DNA of 45,457 bases from Bartonella sp. AU16XJBT. GTDB lineage: Bacteria; Pseudomonadota; Alphaproteobacteria; Rhizobiales; Rhizobiaceae. The position numbers and the translations under genes are program-made. The stretch lies in contig NZ_JAQITF010000013.1 of NCBI RefSeq assembly GCF_028618665.1, positions 1-45,457 on the forward strand. Direction: 5' to 3'. Below the pieces are notes generated by a model, which saw only the letters and a program-made list of their open reading frames with translations, did no database searches and was not told where the DNA came from. Below are positions 17,132 to 26,514 of the stretch, piece after piece; position 1 is the stretch's first letter, and each line of letters opens with the position of its first letter.

Positions 17132-18553
17132 ATGGTAGATTTCATTGGAATCTTAAAAAAGGCAATTAATGCGCAAAATAATGTTACACCACAAGTGCGT
17201 CAGCGGATTTATAAACGGGCTACCGAAACATTAGAACATCAATTTTTAACAGCGAAAATACCGCAAGCAATAGCAAATGAACAAAGAAAGATTCTTCAAG
17301 GTGCTATTACAACTGTTGAAGAAGAATATTTAGCCGTCGAAAAGAAGTTGCTCTCTTCAGTTATGGGGTGGAATCCCACAAATATAAATGAAGATAAAAA
17401 ATATACAAAAGGAGCTATATTACCAAAGAATAATGAATTTTCAGTGGTAAACATAAACAGCAAGCAGAATCTTGTTAAAACCTTAAAGGATAATAAGGAA
17501 CTTGATGGGCCTTGTGTATCAGATATGCCAGAGGCAGAGCCTGTTAATATGGAGGCTTATTTGCCTTCTGAGCATGTTAATCGCTGTGCGTTAAAGGTAT
17601 CTCCTTCACAAGAAGATAATCCGCATATTGTTTCGCATATTTTTTCTCAAGCTTTACGTCGTGCTAATAAATCATTGGTGCAAAGGCGTATTGTGATAAG
17701 TGCTATTTCTGTTGTGAGTTTTGTTGTTTTAACTGTTGGTATTTTTTTTATTGGGGGGCGTGTATTTGTATCAAATGATCATCAGTTGTTAGGAGAAACT
17801 CTTCAAGCTTCTCAGGGGGTACCAAAGGTACTTTCGGTTAAGAGAAAGTTAACACAACGCTTATTAGAGGATGGGAGTGAAGTTGATGTTGGTTTAAAAC
17901 AAGCAGCAGATTCTTCTGATGAAGAAGGAATCTCAAAAGTTGTTGCCAGCAATTTGCAATCGCTTGAAAAATCAGGCGAAGCTGTTTTTTATCAAGCACG
18001 TACAAATTATGATGCAGAAAAGGTAGCAACGGGAAGCGCACGCTGGACGCTTATAAGGGAATCTCATGTAAAGGGGGCTCCAGAAGAAATGGCTATACAA
18101 GGTGATATAACAATTCCCGATGAAGGGTTATCATTACGGTTAATTTTACGTCGTAATACCGATCGGTCATTTCCTGCTGCATATATTATGGACCTTATTT
18201 TTATTCTTTCTGATAAATTTTCAGGTAAAGCTATAAGCAATGTTCAAGCATTAACCTTTAAAGCAAGTGAACAATCCATCGGGCAGGCTTTAACAAGAAC
18301 TATATCTGCAAAGATTAACGATGATTTTTTTCTTGTTGCATTGAGTGGTAATCATCCGTTTCTAGACCGAAATTTACAATTGATGCGAGAATTAAATTGG
18401 ATGCGTTTGGTATTAACGGATAAAAACGGACGTATAAATGAATTAACCTTTGCAAAAGGACCAACAGGTGAGTCTATTTTTAATGAAGTTATTGGAAAAT
18501 GGCTTGCACAACAAGATAAGTTAACAGTTCTTGGTCAAAAAAATAGAACATAG
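17132..18553 (+). CDS. Conserved Rhizobiales one-TM protein, unknown
   Basis: 473 residues with a single TM segment at about 188-212 (ISAISVVSFVVLTVGIFF). The N-terminal 65 residues are helical (ILKKAINAQNNVTPQVRQRI), then a variable linker, then after the TM a large soluble, presumably periplasmic domain of about 240 residues (SARWTLIRESHVKGAPEEMA, then IQGDITIPDEGLSLRLILRR). No enzyme motif is seen. It is convergent with rpoH. I recall similar proteins in Brucella and relatives but no proven function. Start follows AGAGGAA. Confidence 0.7.
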   Translation: MVDFIGILKKAINAQNNVTPQVRQRIYKRATETLEHQFLTAKIPQAIANEQRKILQGAITTVEEEYLAVEKKLLSSVMGWNPTNINEDKKYTKGAILPKNNEFSVVNINSKQNLVKTLKDNKELDGPCVSDMPEAEPVNMEAYLPSEHVNRCALKVSPSQEDNPHIVSHIFSQALRRANKSLVQRRIVISAISVVSFVVLTVGIFFIGGRVFVSNDHQLLGETLQASQGVPKVLSVKRKLTQRLLEDGSEVDVGLKQAADSSDEEGISKVVASNLQSLEKSGEAVFYQARTNYDAEKVATGSARWTLIRESHVKGAPEEMAIQGDITIPDEGLSLRLILRRNTDRSFPAAYIMDLIFILSDKFSGKAISNVQALTFKASEQSIGQALTRTISAKINDDFFLVALSGNHPFLDRNLQLMRELNWMRLVLTDKNGRINELTFAKGPTGESIFNEVIGKWLAQQDKLTVLGQKNRT

Positions 18554-18663
18554 CTGCAAATAAGATAAAAGATTATTTCTCACCATCTGTATTTATCCGT
18601 TATAGCTAAACGTACTCAATAAAGCTCACACATCAATAACTCATTTGAGAGGTCCATTTACAA

Positions 18664-18728
18664 GTATAAAGCCAATTGATGCTTTTCTCATTTCCAATTT
18701 AAGAATGTGCAAGCAATTGGCTTTATAC
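18664..18728. terminator. Long inverted repeat between convergent genes
   Basis: A perfect 15-base inverted repeat, GTATAAAGCCAATTG (18664-18678) and CAATTGGCTTTATAC (18714-18728), with a 35-base loop, lies between the 3' ends of the one-TM gene and rpoH. It may act as a two-way terminator, though the stem is AT-rich and the loop long, so it could also be a repeat element or small-RNA structure. Confidence 0.45.
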
Positions 18729-18742
18729 CTAATTCTAGAGTC

Positions 18743-19627
18743 TTATACTTGGCTTTGAGATAAAGCAGAATCTCTGATAGAATTCTGCACTTTTTCAAAT
18801 GCACGCATTTCAATCTGTCTTACTCGTTCTCGACTAATGTTAAATTCACCAGAAAGCTCTTCTAGAGTTAATGGTACATCATTTAAACGACGTGCTTTGA
18901 ATATACGCTTTTCGCGGTCATTGAGATTGTCCATAGCATTGACAAGCATGGAACGACGATTTTCCAATTCACTTTTTTCAATTAAAATTTGTTCTTGATT
19001 GTTAGATTCATCCACCAACCAATCTTGCAACTCGCTGTTTTCTCCTTCTTTTGTACGAAGGGGTGCGTTGAGTGAAGTATCACCACCAAGTCGACGATTC
19101 ATCGATACAACTTCATCTTCTGTGACATTCAACTGGGTTGCAATTTCTTTTATTTGTTCTCCATTGAGATCGCCACTATCAAGTGCTTGAAGTTTATTTT
19201 TCAACTTACGAAGGTTGAAAAACAAGCGCTTTTGATTGGCTGTTGTCCCCATTTTCACCAAACTCCAAGACCGCAATACATATTCTTGGATTGATGCTTT
19301 AATCCACCATATTGCATAGGTCGCAAGACGAAAACCACGCTCTGGTTCAAAGCGCTTAACAGCTTGCATGAGTCCAATATTACCTTCTGAAATGACTTCC
19401 CCAATGGGGAGACCATAACCACGGTATCCCATCGCAATTTTAGCGACAAGACGCAAATGACTGGTGACCAGCCTATGTGCAGCTTTTAAATCATTATGCT
19501 CACGGTAACGCTGAGCGAGCATATACTCTTCTTTTGGCTCAAGCATTGGAAAACGACGCACTTCTTCCAAGTAACGATTTAATCCGCCATCACCTGTTAT
19601 GACTGATAACAAATTCATATGGGCCAT
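18743..19627 (-). CDS. rpoH: RNA polymerase sigma-32 (heat-shock) factor
   Basis: 294 residues, typical RpoH size. Region 2 is clear (HLRLVAKIAMGYRGYGLP, then GNIGLMQAVKRFEPERGFR, then LATYAIWWIKASIQEYVLRS), followed directly by the RpoH box around QKRLFFNLRK, the feature that separates RpoH from other sigma factors. Region 4 HTH is at the C-terminus (LTLEELSGEFNISRERVRQI). The start at 19627 follows GGAGGG. It directs transcription of chaperone and protease genes. rluD lies upstream on the same strand, a pairing also found in related genomes. Confidence 0.96.
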   Translation of the reverse strand: MAHMNLLSVITGDGGLNRYLEEVRRFPMLEPKEEYMLAQRYREHNDLKAAHRLVTSHLRLVAKIAMGYRGYGLPIGEVISEGNIGLMQAVKRFEPERGFRLATYAIWWIKASIQEYVLRSWSLVKMGTTANQKRLFFNLRKLKNKLQALDSGDLNGEQIKEIATQLNVTEDEVVSMNRRLGGDTSLNAPLRTKEGENSELQDWLVDESNNQEQILIEKSELENRRSMLVNAMDNLNDREKRIFKARRLNDVPLTLEELSGEFNISRERVRQIEMRAFEKVQNSIRDSALSQSQV

Positions 19628-19776
19628 ATAGCACCCTCCTTTTGTCTGAATTCCCTAAATAAGGCAAATTCTATGTTTAAGATAGCCAACTATCCTTGCA
19701 ACTTCACTTTAGCATATTTTTCAATTTTGTTCAAAAAAAGATATTTTATTGTGAAATCTTGAGATGGAAAAAAGTT

Positions 19777-20781
19777 TCAATTCATTTTTTTAAAATGCTT
19801 AATAAGTTTAGCCATATCTTGAGGCAGCGGTGCGGAAAACGACATAATTTTACCGGAAGAAGGATGTTCAAAAGTAAGACTTGCGGCATGGAGTGCTTGT
19901 CGATTGAATTGATCGATTGCATTTTTAAGAGTGGGATTAAGGTTGTTTGATTTTGTTTTAAAAGCATTTCCATAAACCGTATCACCGATGAGTGGATGTC
20001 CGATATGCGCCATATGAACACGGATTTGATGGGTGCGTCCGGTTTCCAGACGACATTCCAAAAGGCTAGCAAAAGAGTTCGAGTCTGCATGAGTACCATA
20101 TTTTTCAAGAAGAGAAAAATGTGTAACAGCATGACGCGCGTGAGGGTTTTGGTTCTGGACAACAGCTTGCTTTGTTCTGTTATGGGGCGAACGACCAAGT
20201 GATGCATCAATTGTCCAGACATTGCGGTGAGGTGTCCCCCAAATCAAGGCATGATAGCGTCGATCTAATGCGCAGGTCCGTCCATGATCAGAAAATTGAG
20301 CACTGAGACTTTTGTGAGCCAGATCATTTTTTGCAACAACCATAACACCGCTTGTATTTTTATCAAGACGATGGACAATGCCAGGGCGTTTAACACCACC
20401 TATACCGGATAAACTATTCCCACAGTGGTAAATAAGGGCATTAACCAACGTACCAGTCCAATTGCCATTGCCAGGATGAACAACAAGACCCGCTGGTTTG
20501 TTAATAACAATGAGATGATCATCTTCATACAGGATGTCCAATGCAATAGCTTCAGCGCTAGGTTCTGCATCACGAAGGTCAGGCATTGCCAATTCAATTA
20601 TTTGATTAGGTTTTAATTTTGTTTTTGGTTCCTTGATGAATTGACCATCAATTTTAAGACAGCCTTCACGGATGAGGGTTTGCAAACGTGAACGTGAGAG
20701 CACATCATGATATTGTTTTGAGAGCCACTGATCAAGACGTTGTCCCAGAGCACCTTCATCCGTTATTTTCTGTATGACCAT
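19777..20781 (-). CDS. rluD: 23S rRNA pseudouridine synthase RluD family
   Basis: 334 residues. An N-terminal S4 RNA-binding domain (QRLDQWLSKQYHDVLSRSRL, then IREGCLKIDGQ) precedes the RluA/RluD catalytic domain. The active-site aspartate is in HRLDKNTSGVMVVAK and the substrate-site motif is GRTHQIRVHMAHIGHPLIGD. RluD makes pseudouridines in helix 69 of 23S rRNA, needed for ribosome assembly. The assignment within the RluA/C/D family rests on the S4 domain and length. Confidence 0.9.
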   Translation of the reverse strand: MVIQKITDEGALGQRLDQWLSKQYHDVLSRSRLQTLIREGCLKIDGQFIKEPKTKLKPNQIIELAMPDLRDAEPSAEAIALDILYEDDHLIVINKPAGLVVHPGNGNWTGTLVNALIYHCGNSLSGIGGVKRPGIVHRLDKNTSGVMVVAKNDLAHKSLSAQFSDHGRTCALDRRYHALIWGTPHRNVWTIDASLGRSPHNRTKQAVVQNQNPHARHAVTHFSLLEKYGTHADSNSFASLLECRLETGRTHQIRVHMAHIGHPLIGDTVYGNAFKTKSNNLNPTLKNAIDQFNRQALHAASLTFEHPSSGKIMSFSAPLPQDMAKLIKHFKKMN

Positions 20782-20812
20782 ACGATTCCTATTAAGTTTT
20801 TAATAAGATTTT

Positions 20813-22243
20813 TTACCAGTATGAAATTGCTTTACTATCGAGAAATTCTTTAATTCCCCACTGTCCCCCTTCACGGGCGCGCCCAGAGAATTTTACACCT
20901 CCAAAGTAGCTTCCATCAGGTAATCCATGTCCGTTAACTTCCACCATACCGGATCGTACTTGTGCCGCAATACGACGACATTTGTTACGATCTTGCGATT
21001 GAATATAGTTTGTAAGACCATACTCAGTGTCATTTGCTAAAGCGATGGCTTCTTCTTCTGTACTAAAAGAAAGAATCGAGAGAACTGGACCAAAGATTTC
21101 TTCTTTGAAAATACGCATATGAGGTTTTACATCAGCAAAGACTGTTGGACGGACATAATAACCGCGTTCCATTCCTATAGGTAAACCAGTTCCGCCTGCA
21201 ACAAGAGTTGCCCCTTCATCAATTCCCGATTGGATAAGATCTTGAATTTTATCATATTGTTGTTTTGAAACAACAGGCCCAATATGATTACCTTCTTGAC
21301 AGTTTGGCCCTACTTTTGTCGTTTCTGCAATATCTTTGGCTATTTTTACGGCTTTGTCATAGATGTTCTCTTCCACAAGCATACGAGTCGGTGCATTACA
21401 ACTTTGTCCACTATTATAAAAGCAATGTCGTACACCACGCTGAATAGCATCTGAGTCGGCATCAGCAAAGATAATATTTGCGCCTTTTCCTCCAAGTTCC
21501 AGACAGACTCTTTTTAAAGTAGCGCTGGCATTTTTAGAAATATCTTTTCCTGCTCTGGTTGAACCAGTAAAGCTGATCATTTCTAGATCAGGATGAGCTG
21601 AAAGGTAAGAGCCGACAGTTGCACCATCACCATTGATTAAATTAAAAACACCGGACGGAAGTGCTGCTTCATCTAAAAATTCAGCAAAAAGCATAGCAGA
21701 AAGAGGCGCAATTTCAGAGGGTTTTAGCACCATGGTACAGCCAGCCAAGAGAGCGGGGATAACTTTAAGAGTCACTTGATTCATGGGCCAATTCCATGGC
21801 GTAATTAATCCTACGACGCCGATAGGGTCGTAGTGAAGGATTGCTTGCTCATTTCCCTTTATTAAAGTTTTTTGGAATGAAAACTCTTTATAAGCTTCGA
21901 TAAAATCGCGAATGTGAGAACTGCCGGTTGCGGTTTGCGCATTAAGCGCCATATCAATTGGTGCTCCCATTTCCATTGAAATAGTTTTCGCCATGTCTTT
22001 GGAACGTTTTTCATAGATTTCTAAAATTTTTTCAACAAATCCAAGACGTTCGTTTGGTGATGTTGTTTTCCATTTTTGAAACGCTTCTTTCGCAGCATTA
22101 ATTGCTTTATCGGCATCTTTTGTACTTCCAAGGCTAATGATAGCACAAGCTTCTTCTGTTGATGGATTAATGACGTCAAAATCGTGAGGCGTACTTGGAT
22201 CATCCCATTGACCATTGATATAAAATTTCCGTTTATTAAACAT
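20813..22243 (-). CDS. NAD(P)-dependent aldehyde dehydrogenase
   Basis: 476 residues covering a whole ALDH-superfamily protein. Seen: GLITPWNWPMNQVTLKVIPA, KPSEIAPLSA (cofactor adenosine site), FTGSTRAGKDIS (Rossmann loop), the general-base glutamate in LELGGKGANI, the catalytic cysteine in NSGQSCNAPTR (Cys282) and EIFGPVLSI. It oxidises an aldehyde to the acid; the substrate cannot be inferred. It ends 31 bases before rluD starts, on the same strand. Start follows GGGAG. Confidence 0.92.
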   Translation of the reverse strand: MFNKRKFYINGQWDDPSTPHDFDVINPSTEEACAIISLGSTKDADKAINAAKEAFQKWKTTSPNERLGFVEKILEIYEKRSKDMAKTISMEMGAPIDMALNAQTATGSSHIRDFIEAYKEFSFQKTLIKGNEQAILHYDPIGVVGLITPWNWPMNQVTLKVIPALLAGCTMVLKPSEIAPLSAMLFAEFLDEAALPSGVFNLINGDGATVGSYLSAHPDLEMISFTGSTRAGKDISKNASATLKRVCLELGGKGANIIFADADSDAIQRGVRHCFYNSGQSCNAPTRMLVEENIYDKAVKIAKDIAETTKVGPNCQEGNHIGPVVSKQQYDKIQDLIQSGIDEGATLVAGGTGLPIGMERGYYVRPTVFADVKPHMRIFKEEIFGPVLSILSFSTEEEAIALANDTEYGLTNYIQSQDRNKCRRIAAQVRSGMVEVNGHGLPDGSYFGGVKFSGRAREGGQWGIKEFLDSKAISYW

Positions 22244-22706
22244 AATTCACTCCCTTTTTTCTCTTTATGTTTATGTAATTATGGTTGTCTTAGTCTAAGC
22301 CTTTTTAGACGAGGATAACAAGGATAATCTTATGAAAACGCGAGAAATTAGATTATGTTATGATCATCAAACAGGAAGATTTAAATAGAGAAATGCTTCT
22401 ATAACTGTTTGTATTATTGGGACTAATCGTTTTTATAAAATGGGAGAGAAAGAGAGCTATAAACAATTTTCTTGACGCTTTGTATCATGAAGTTTTCTTC
22501 AAAACAAATGGAAGACGAGCGATAGGACACCATAAATTGGGCAATTTACTTCATAAACCTTAAACAAAGAATATTATGCATTCTGGCCTTATTTTTTTCA
22601 TTAAAAAATAACCATCAGCAAAAGGTTATTAACCTTCATATGGTAGCCTCTATGAATTCTTTTTGAAAAGGTCATTTTTCTCATTGCTATAAATTTGTTG
22701 GGTGCC
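22244..22706. other. Divergent promoter spacer (ALDH / ftsK)
   Basis: 463 AT-rich bases between divergent genes. No intact ORF, RNA gene or clear palindrome was recognised. It must contain both promoters. Confidence 0.5.
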
Positions 22707-25283
22707 ATGCATAATTCGAAAACAAAATCTATTTCTACGTCTTCTTTTTCTGATGATGGTACGGAAGGTGCATCAAGAGAAGATTTGTCTATTAAGATTA
22801 CTGAGATATTTCCTTATCCGGAAGTGTGGAAAAAGGCATTTACCCTCGGAAAAAATGTCCGTTTTACGCGAACGCCAGAAGTTGAGATTCTACGTCGTCG
22901 TATAGAAACAGATCCAATTTTTGCAAAACAATTTAAGATTTTTACAAAACAAGATCGAAAAAAAATTACGGACATTGTACATTGTAATAAGAAAACAACA
23001 AACGTTCCATCGACAAAAAAAGTCATTAATCCTCAATCGATAGGGAATAAAACGTCAGTTTGTCATTCAACGGTTTTAAAGCAGTTGTCACAACAAGCTA
23101 TTAGTCTACCATCAGCCCATATTTCCCTTGAGGAAGATCAACAAGAGCATGAGTTACAAGTGAAAAATGTGCTCCAAAAAATAAAGCCTGCTTTGCACCT
23201 TTCCGATAATGCATTTTTTGAGTGTGGATCTTTGATATTTGAACATATGGATACTCAAACTTCAAAAGAGGATAGTACACCGATTGATACGACAAATGAA
23301 ATTACACTTGATGTCCCTTCTGCTTTTGATGAGTCAATAACGGCTCTTTACCGTGTTCTTGAATACCGCTTTCCGCAACTCTATGATTCAATGACATCAG
23401 AATCTCCAGAAGAAAGGATGAGAGGCGTTGAGCAAATTTCTGATTTAATGAATACGAATAATGATACTATGAAGGAGTCTCAAGAGGGCGATTCTAAGCT
23501 TTCTGTTGAAGATTCCGCTCATGTGTTAAATGACACTGAGGCGTTAAAGGGTACTGGGGATACTATAGAGACTGAAGAAACCAATAATACTGTCGCCCAT
23601 AACACTGTCAATTGTATAACAAAGGATGTTACAAAGAATTCAAAAGAGCTGTCTGTGATGCAAGCAAATGCTACAACGAAAACATTGCAATCTCCCCGCG
23701 CACCATCAAGCAATTATAATTCTTCTTTTATGAAAAATATTCAATCTATTGACTGTGATGTTTATGAATTCCCTCCGATTAATTTATTACAGAAACCTGT
23801 TTTTCATGAAGGGACGATGATTCCTCAGGAAACATTAGAACGTGGTGCTGGACTTTTGGAAAGTGTTTTGGAAGATTTTGGCATTAAGGGTGAAGTTATT
23901 CATGTTCATCCGGGCCCAGTGGTAACAATGTATGAATTTGAGCCCGCTGCGGGTGTAAAGTCATCACGCGTTATTAATCTTTCTGATGATATTGCACGTT
24001 CTATGTCTGCTATTTCCACACGCGTTGCTGTCATTCCTGGACGGAATGTTATCGGGATTGAGTTGCCCAATGCGGTTCGTGAAACTGTTTATTTACGGGA
24101 ATTAATCCAAACACGTTCTTTTCGTGAAAGTGAATTTAAACTTGCTCTTGCTTTGGGGAAAGGGATTAATGGTGAACCTGTTATTGCAGAATTAGCAAAA
24201 ATGCCTCATTTATTGGTTGCAGGAACAACAGGGTCAGGAAAATCTGTTGCAATTAATACAATGATTTTGTCGATTCTTTATCGTATGACGCCTCAGCAGT
24301 GTCGTTTGATTATGGTTGATCCTAAAATGTTAGAGCTTTCTGTTTATGATGGCATTCCACATCTTTTAACACCGGTTGTAACAGATCCCAAAAAAGCGGT
24401 AACCGCCTTAAAATGGGCGGTTCGAGAAATGGAAGAGCGTTATCGCAAAATGGCTAAGTTAGGTGTGCGTAATATTGATGGTTTTAATGCACGCGTTGCA
24501 CTTGCGGCTCAAAAAGGCGAAACGATCATGTGTACTGTACAGTCGGGTTTTGATAAAGAAACAGGGGAGATGCTTTATCATGAAGAAGCCATGGATCTCA
24601 CGCAGCTTCCTTATATCGTCGTGATTGTTGATGAGATGGCTGATCTTATGATGGTGGCAGGAAAAGAAATTGAGAATGCCATTCAGCGCTTAGCGCAAAT
24701 GGCGCGTGCGGCAGGTATTCATCTTATTATGGCAACGCAGCGTCCTTCTGTTGATGTTATCACGGGGACAATTAAAGCAAACTTTCCTACGCGCATTTCT
24801 TTTCAGGTCACATCAAAAATTGATAGTCGTACGATCTTAGGTGAACAAGGTGCTGAAACGCTTTTAGGTCAAGGAGATATGCTTCATATGGCAGGTGGAG
24901 GGCGTATTGTACGCGTTCATGGACCTTTTGTCTCTGATGAAGAAGTTGAAGCCGTTGTTGCACATCTTAAAATGCAGGGAAAACCCGATTATTTAGCAAC
25001 GGTCACGGATAATGAAGACGAAAACAATGAGGATGTTTCTGCTGATTCAACGGCAGAAGTTTCTGAGGAAGAAAATTTTGATGAAGAGAGTGAGAGACTT
25101 TATAACCAAGCTGTAAAGATTGTTATGCGTGATAAAAAATGTTCAACATCTTATATACAGCGCCGACTTTCAATCGGCTATAATAAAGCAGCTTCTCTTG
25201 TTGAGCGCATGGAAGAAAAAGGCATTGTAGGAGCCGCTAATCATGTTGGAAAACGTGAAATTTTACTCAATGAAGGAAAATAA
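22707..25283 (+). CDS. ftsK: DNA translocase FtsK, without TM segments
   Basis: 858 residues from the ATG at 22707 (a TTG at 22695 is also open). The last about 480 residues are standard FtsK: the alpha/beta start (PETLERGAG), Walker [11 protein letters not shown] (about 506-515), Walker [28 protein letters not shown], and the C-terminal winged-helix gamma domain ([20 protein letters not shown]) that reads KOPS sites. The first about 370 residues are polar, low-complexity linker with no hydrophobic segment, unlike FtsKs with a four-TM anchor. It should pump chromosome DNA at the septum for dimer resolution. A second, membrane-anchored FtsK may exist elsewhere. Confidence 0.9.
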   Translation: MHNSKTKSISTSSFSDDGTEGASREDLSIKITEIFPYPEVWKKAFTLGKNVRFTRTPEVEILRRRIETDPIFAKQFKIFTKQDRKKITDIVHCNKKTTNVPSTKKVINPQSIGNKTSVCHSTVLKQLSQQAISLPSAHISLEEDQQEHELQVKNVLQKIKPALHLSDNAFFECGSLIFEHMDTQTSKEDSTPIDTTNEITLDVPSAFDESITALYRVLEYRFPQLYDSMTSESPEERMRGVEQISDLMNTNNDTMKESQEGDSKLSVEDSAHVLNDTEALKGTGDTIETEETNNTVAHNTVNCITKDVTKNSKELSVMQANATTKTLQSPRAPSSNYNSSFMKNIQSIDCDVYEFPPINLLQKPVFHEGTMIPQETLERGAGLLESVLEDFGIKGEVIHVHPGPVVTMYEFEPAAGVKSSRVINLSDDIARSMSAISTRVAVIPGRNVIGIELPNAVRETVYLRELIQTRSFRESEFKLALALGKGINGEPVIAELAKMPHLLVAGTTGSGKSVAINTMILSILYRMTPQQCRLIMVDPKMLELSVYDGIPHLLTPVVTDPKKAVTALKWAVREMEERYRKMAKLGVRNIDGFNARVALAAQKGETIMCTVQSGFDKETGEMLYHEEAMDLTQLPYIVVIVDEMADLMMVAGKEIENAIQRLAQMARAAGIHLIMATQRPSVDVITGTIKANFPTRISFQVTSKIDSRTILGEQGAETLLGQGDMLHMAGGGRIVRVHGPFVSDEEVEAVVAHLKMQGKPDYLATVTDNEDENNEDVSADSTAEVSEEENFDEESERLYNQAVKIVMRDKKCSTSYIQRRLSIGYNKAASLVERMEEKGIVGAANHVGKREILLNEGK

Positions 25284-26514
25284 GCGAGCATATTTAAAAA
25301 TATGTGATTTTTAAAATGTCTGACAGTCATTATTTAAAGAGCGAATATGTGTTTTATTTTTTTTGAGAGTAATATTAAAAAATTGAGGAGAGAGTAATAA
25401 AGAAATCTTTTGACGGTCCATGAGGAAAACAAGATGATACAAAAGGGCGGAGATGTTTTTAACATGTCTCGATAATTTGAGATGTAAAGAAATAAAATAG
25501 ATCTTTATATGAAAACAGATGATTTTTGTTCTCTTTGTCTTATTGCAAAAAGATTCTTTGCTCAAATATTACAGTGGTATATTTTTTGTTTTTTCTTCTA
25601 TAGCAGTTTTGATGAAAAAAAATAAATTAATGCAAAACCTGCTGTCAAATTATGCAAAACCCAATGACAAGCTACAGGGGCATTCTGAAAAGTATCATAA
25701 GGAGAGTATCCAAAGTTCTGGGGTGCTTTAAAGCGCTACGCTGAATATATTATCATTTGATATTCTCGGTGCAAGAAAGGTGTTTTTACGAGAATCTTTA
25801 TTTGAAAAAGAAATTTTTAATTTCTAGTTTTTATAATACAATATATTGAATTGTAATGATAATTTATCGTTGTTCATATTGAATAAAAGTCTCAAGTATC
25901 GTAAGATTTTTTCATCTAAAATCTATTTATATTAAAACAATCAAAACAGTTTTTTTGTACATCATAAGGAGAAACGGTGGAGGATAAAAAAACATTGAAA
26001 AGGAATAAAAATGCCTCTTATGAACGTTTTCAAAAACCAGAACAACTGGCAACATTCGGAGCTGGACGAATATCATCATAGTGCGAGAGAGCTCTTTCAA
26101 AAGTATAAAAAGTAAAGTATCATGCCTTGATATCCTTTATGAGGATCTTTATATTACCACATTTACTGATATCGTCATAAAATAAGTTTGGAGACGTTGG
26201 GAGATATCTCTTAAAAATGAACATATGAATGCGCAAAAACATGAATATACAAAATAAGAGTGTTCTTTTCTTTTGGGTACTATTTTTGTGAGAGACGTCT
26301 TCCCATTAATGTAATAAATCTTTTTACATTAATAGGTGAATAAGCAACAATGTCGGAGAGTTCTTTTTACTCTTGCTTTGTTGGTGAAACAGTCAAAATT
26401 TTGCTATAGATAATTGATAATGAGATATCAAGTTATTTTAACGAGAGCAGCTATTTTAAAATAAATTAACATTATTCGTTTGAGAGTCAATGCAACACTT
26501 TTTTAGTTTTAGTT
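25284..26514. other. 1.2-kb spacer, probable gene decay
   Basis: No intact gene. Only short out-of-context frames occur, including a 34-codon frame at 26011 annotated separately. The length and base composition resemble decayed gene zones in reduced alphaproteobacterial genomes; no family remnant could be identified by eye. Confidence 0.5.
26011..26115 (+). CDS. Possible 34-residue small protein
   Basis: A 34-codon frame preceded by AAAAGGAATAAAA. The product is polar with a charged end (HSELDEYHHSARELFQKYKK) that looks like real protein sequence, so it may be a small gene or the surviving tip of a larger one. No family recognised. Confidence 0.3.
   Translation: MPLMNVFKNQNNWQHSELDEYHHSARELFQKYKK

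Noticed and set aside
19782..20222. 146-residue minus-strand ORF inside rluD
   Set aside because: Out-of-frame shadow of the clearly conserved RluD sequence.
25311..25731. Overlapping ORFs on both strands in the FtsK-kinase spacer
   Set aside because: Both are short, lack ribosome sites, and are mutually overlapping in AT-rich DNA.
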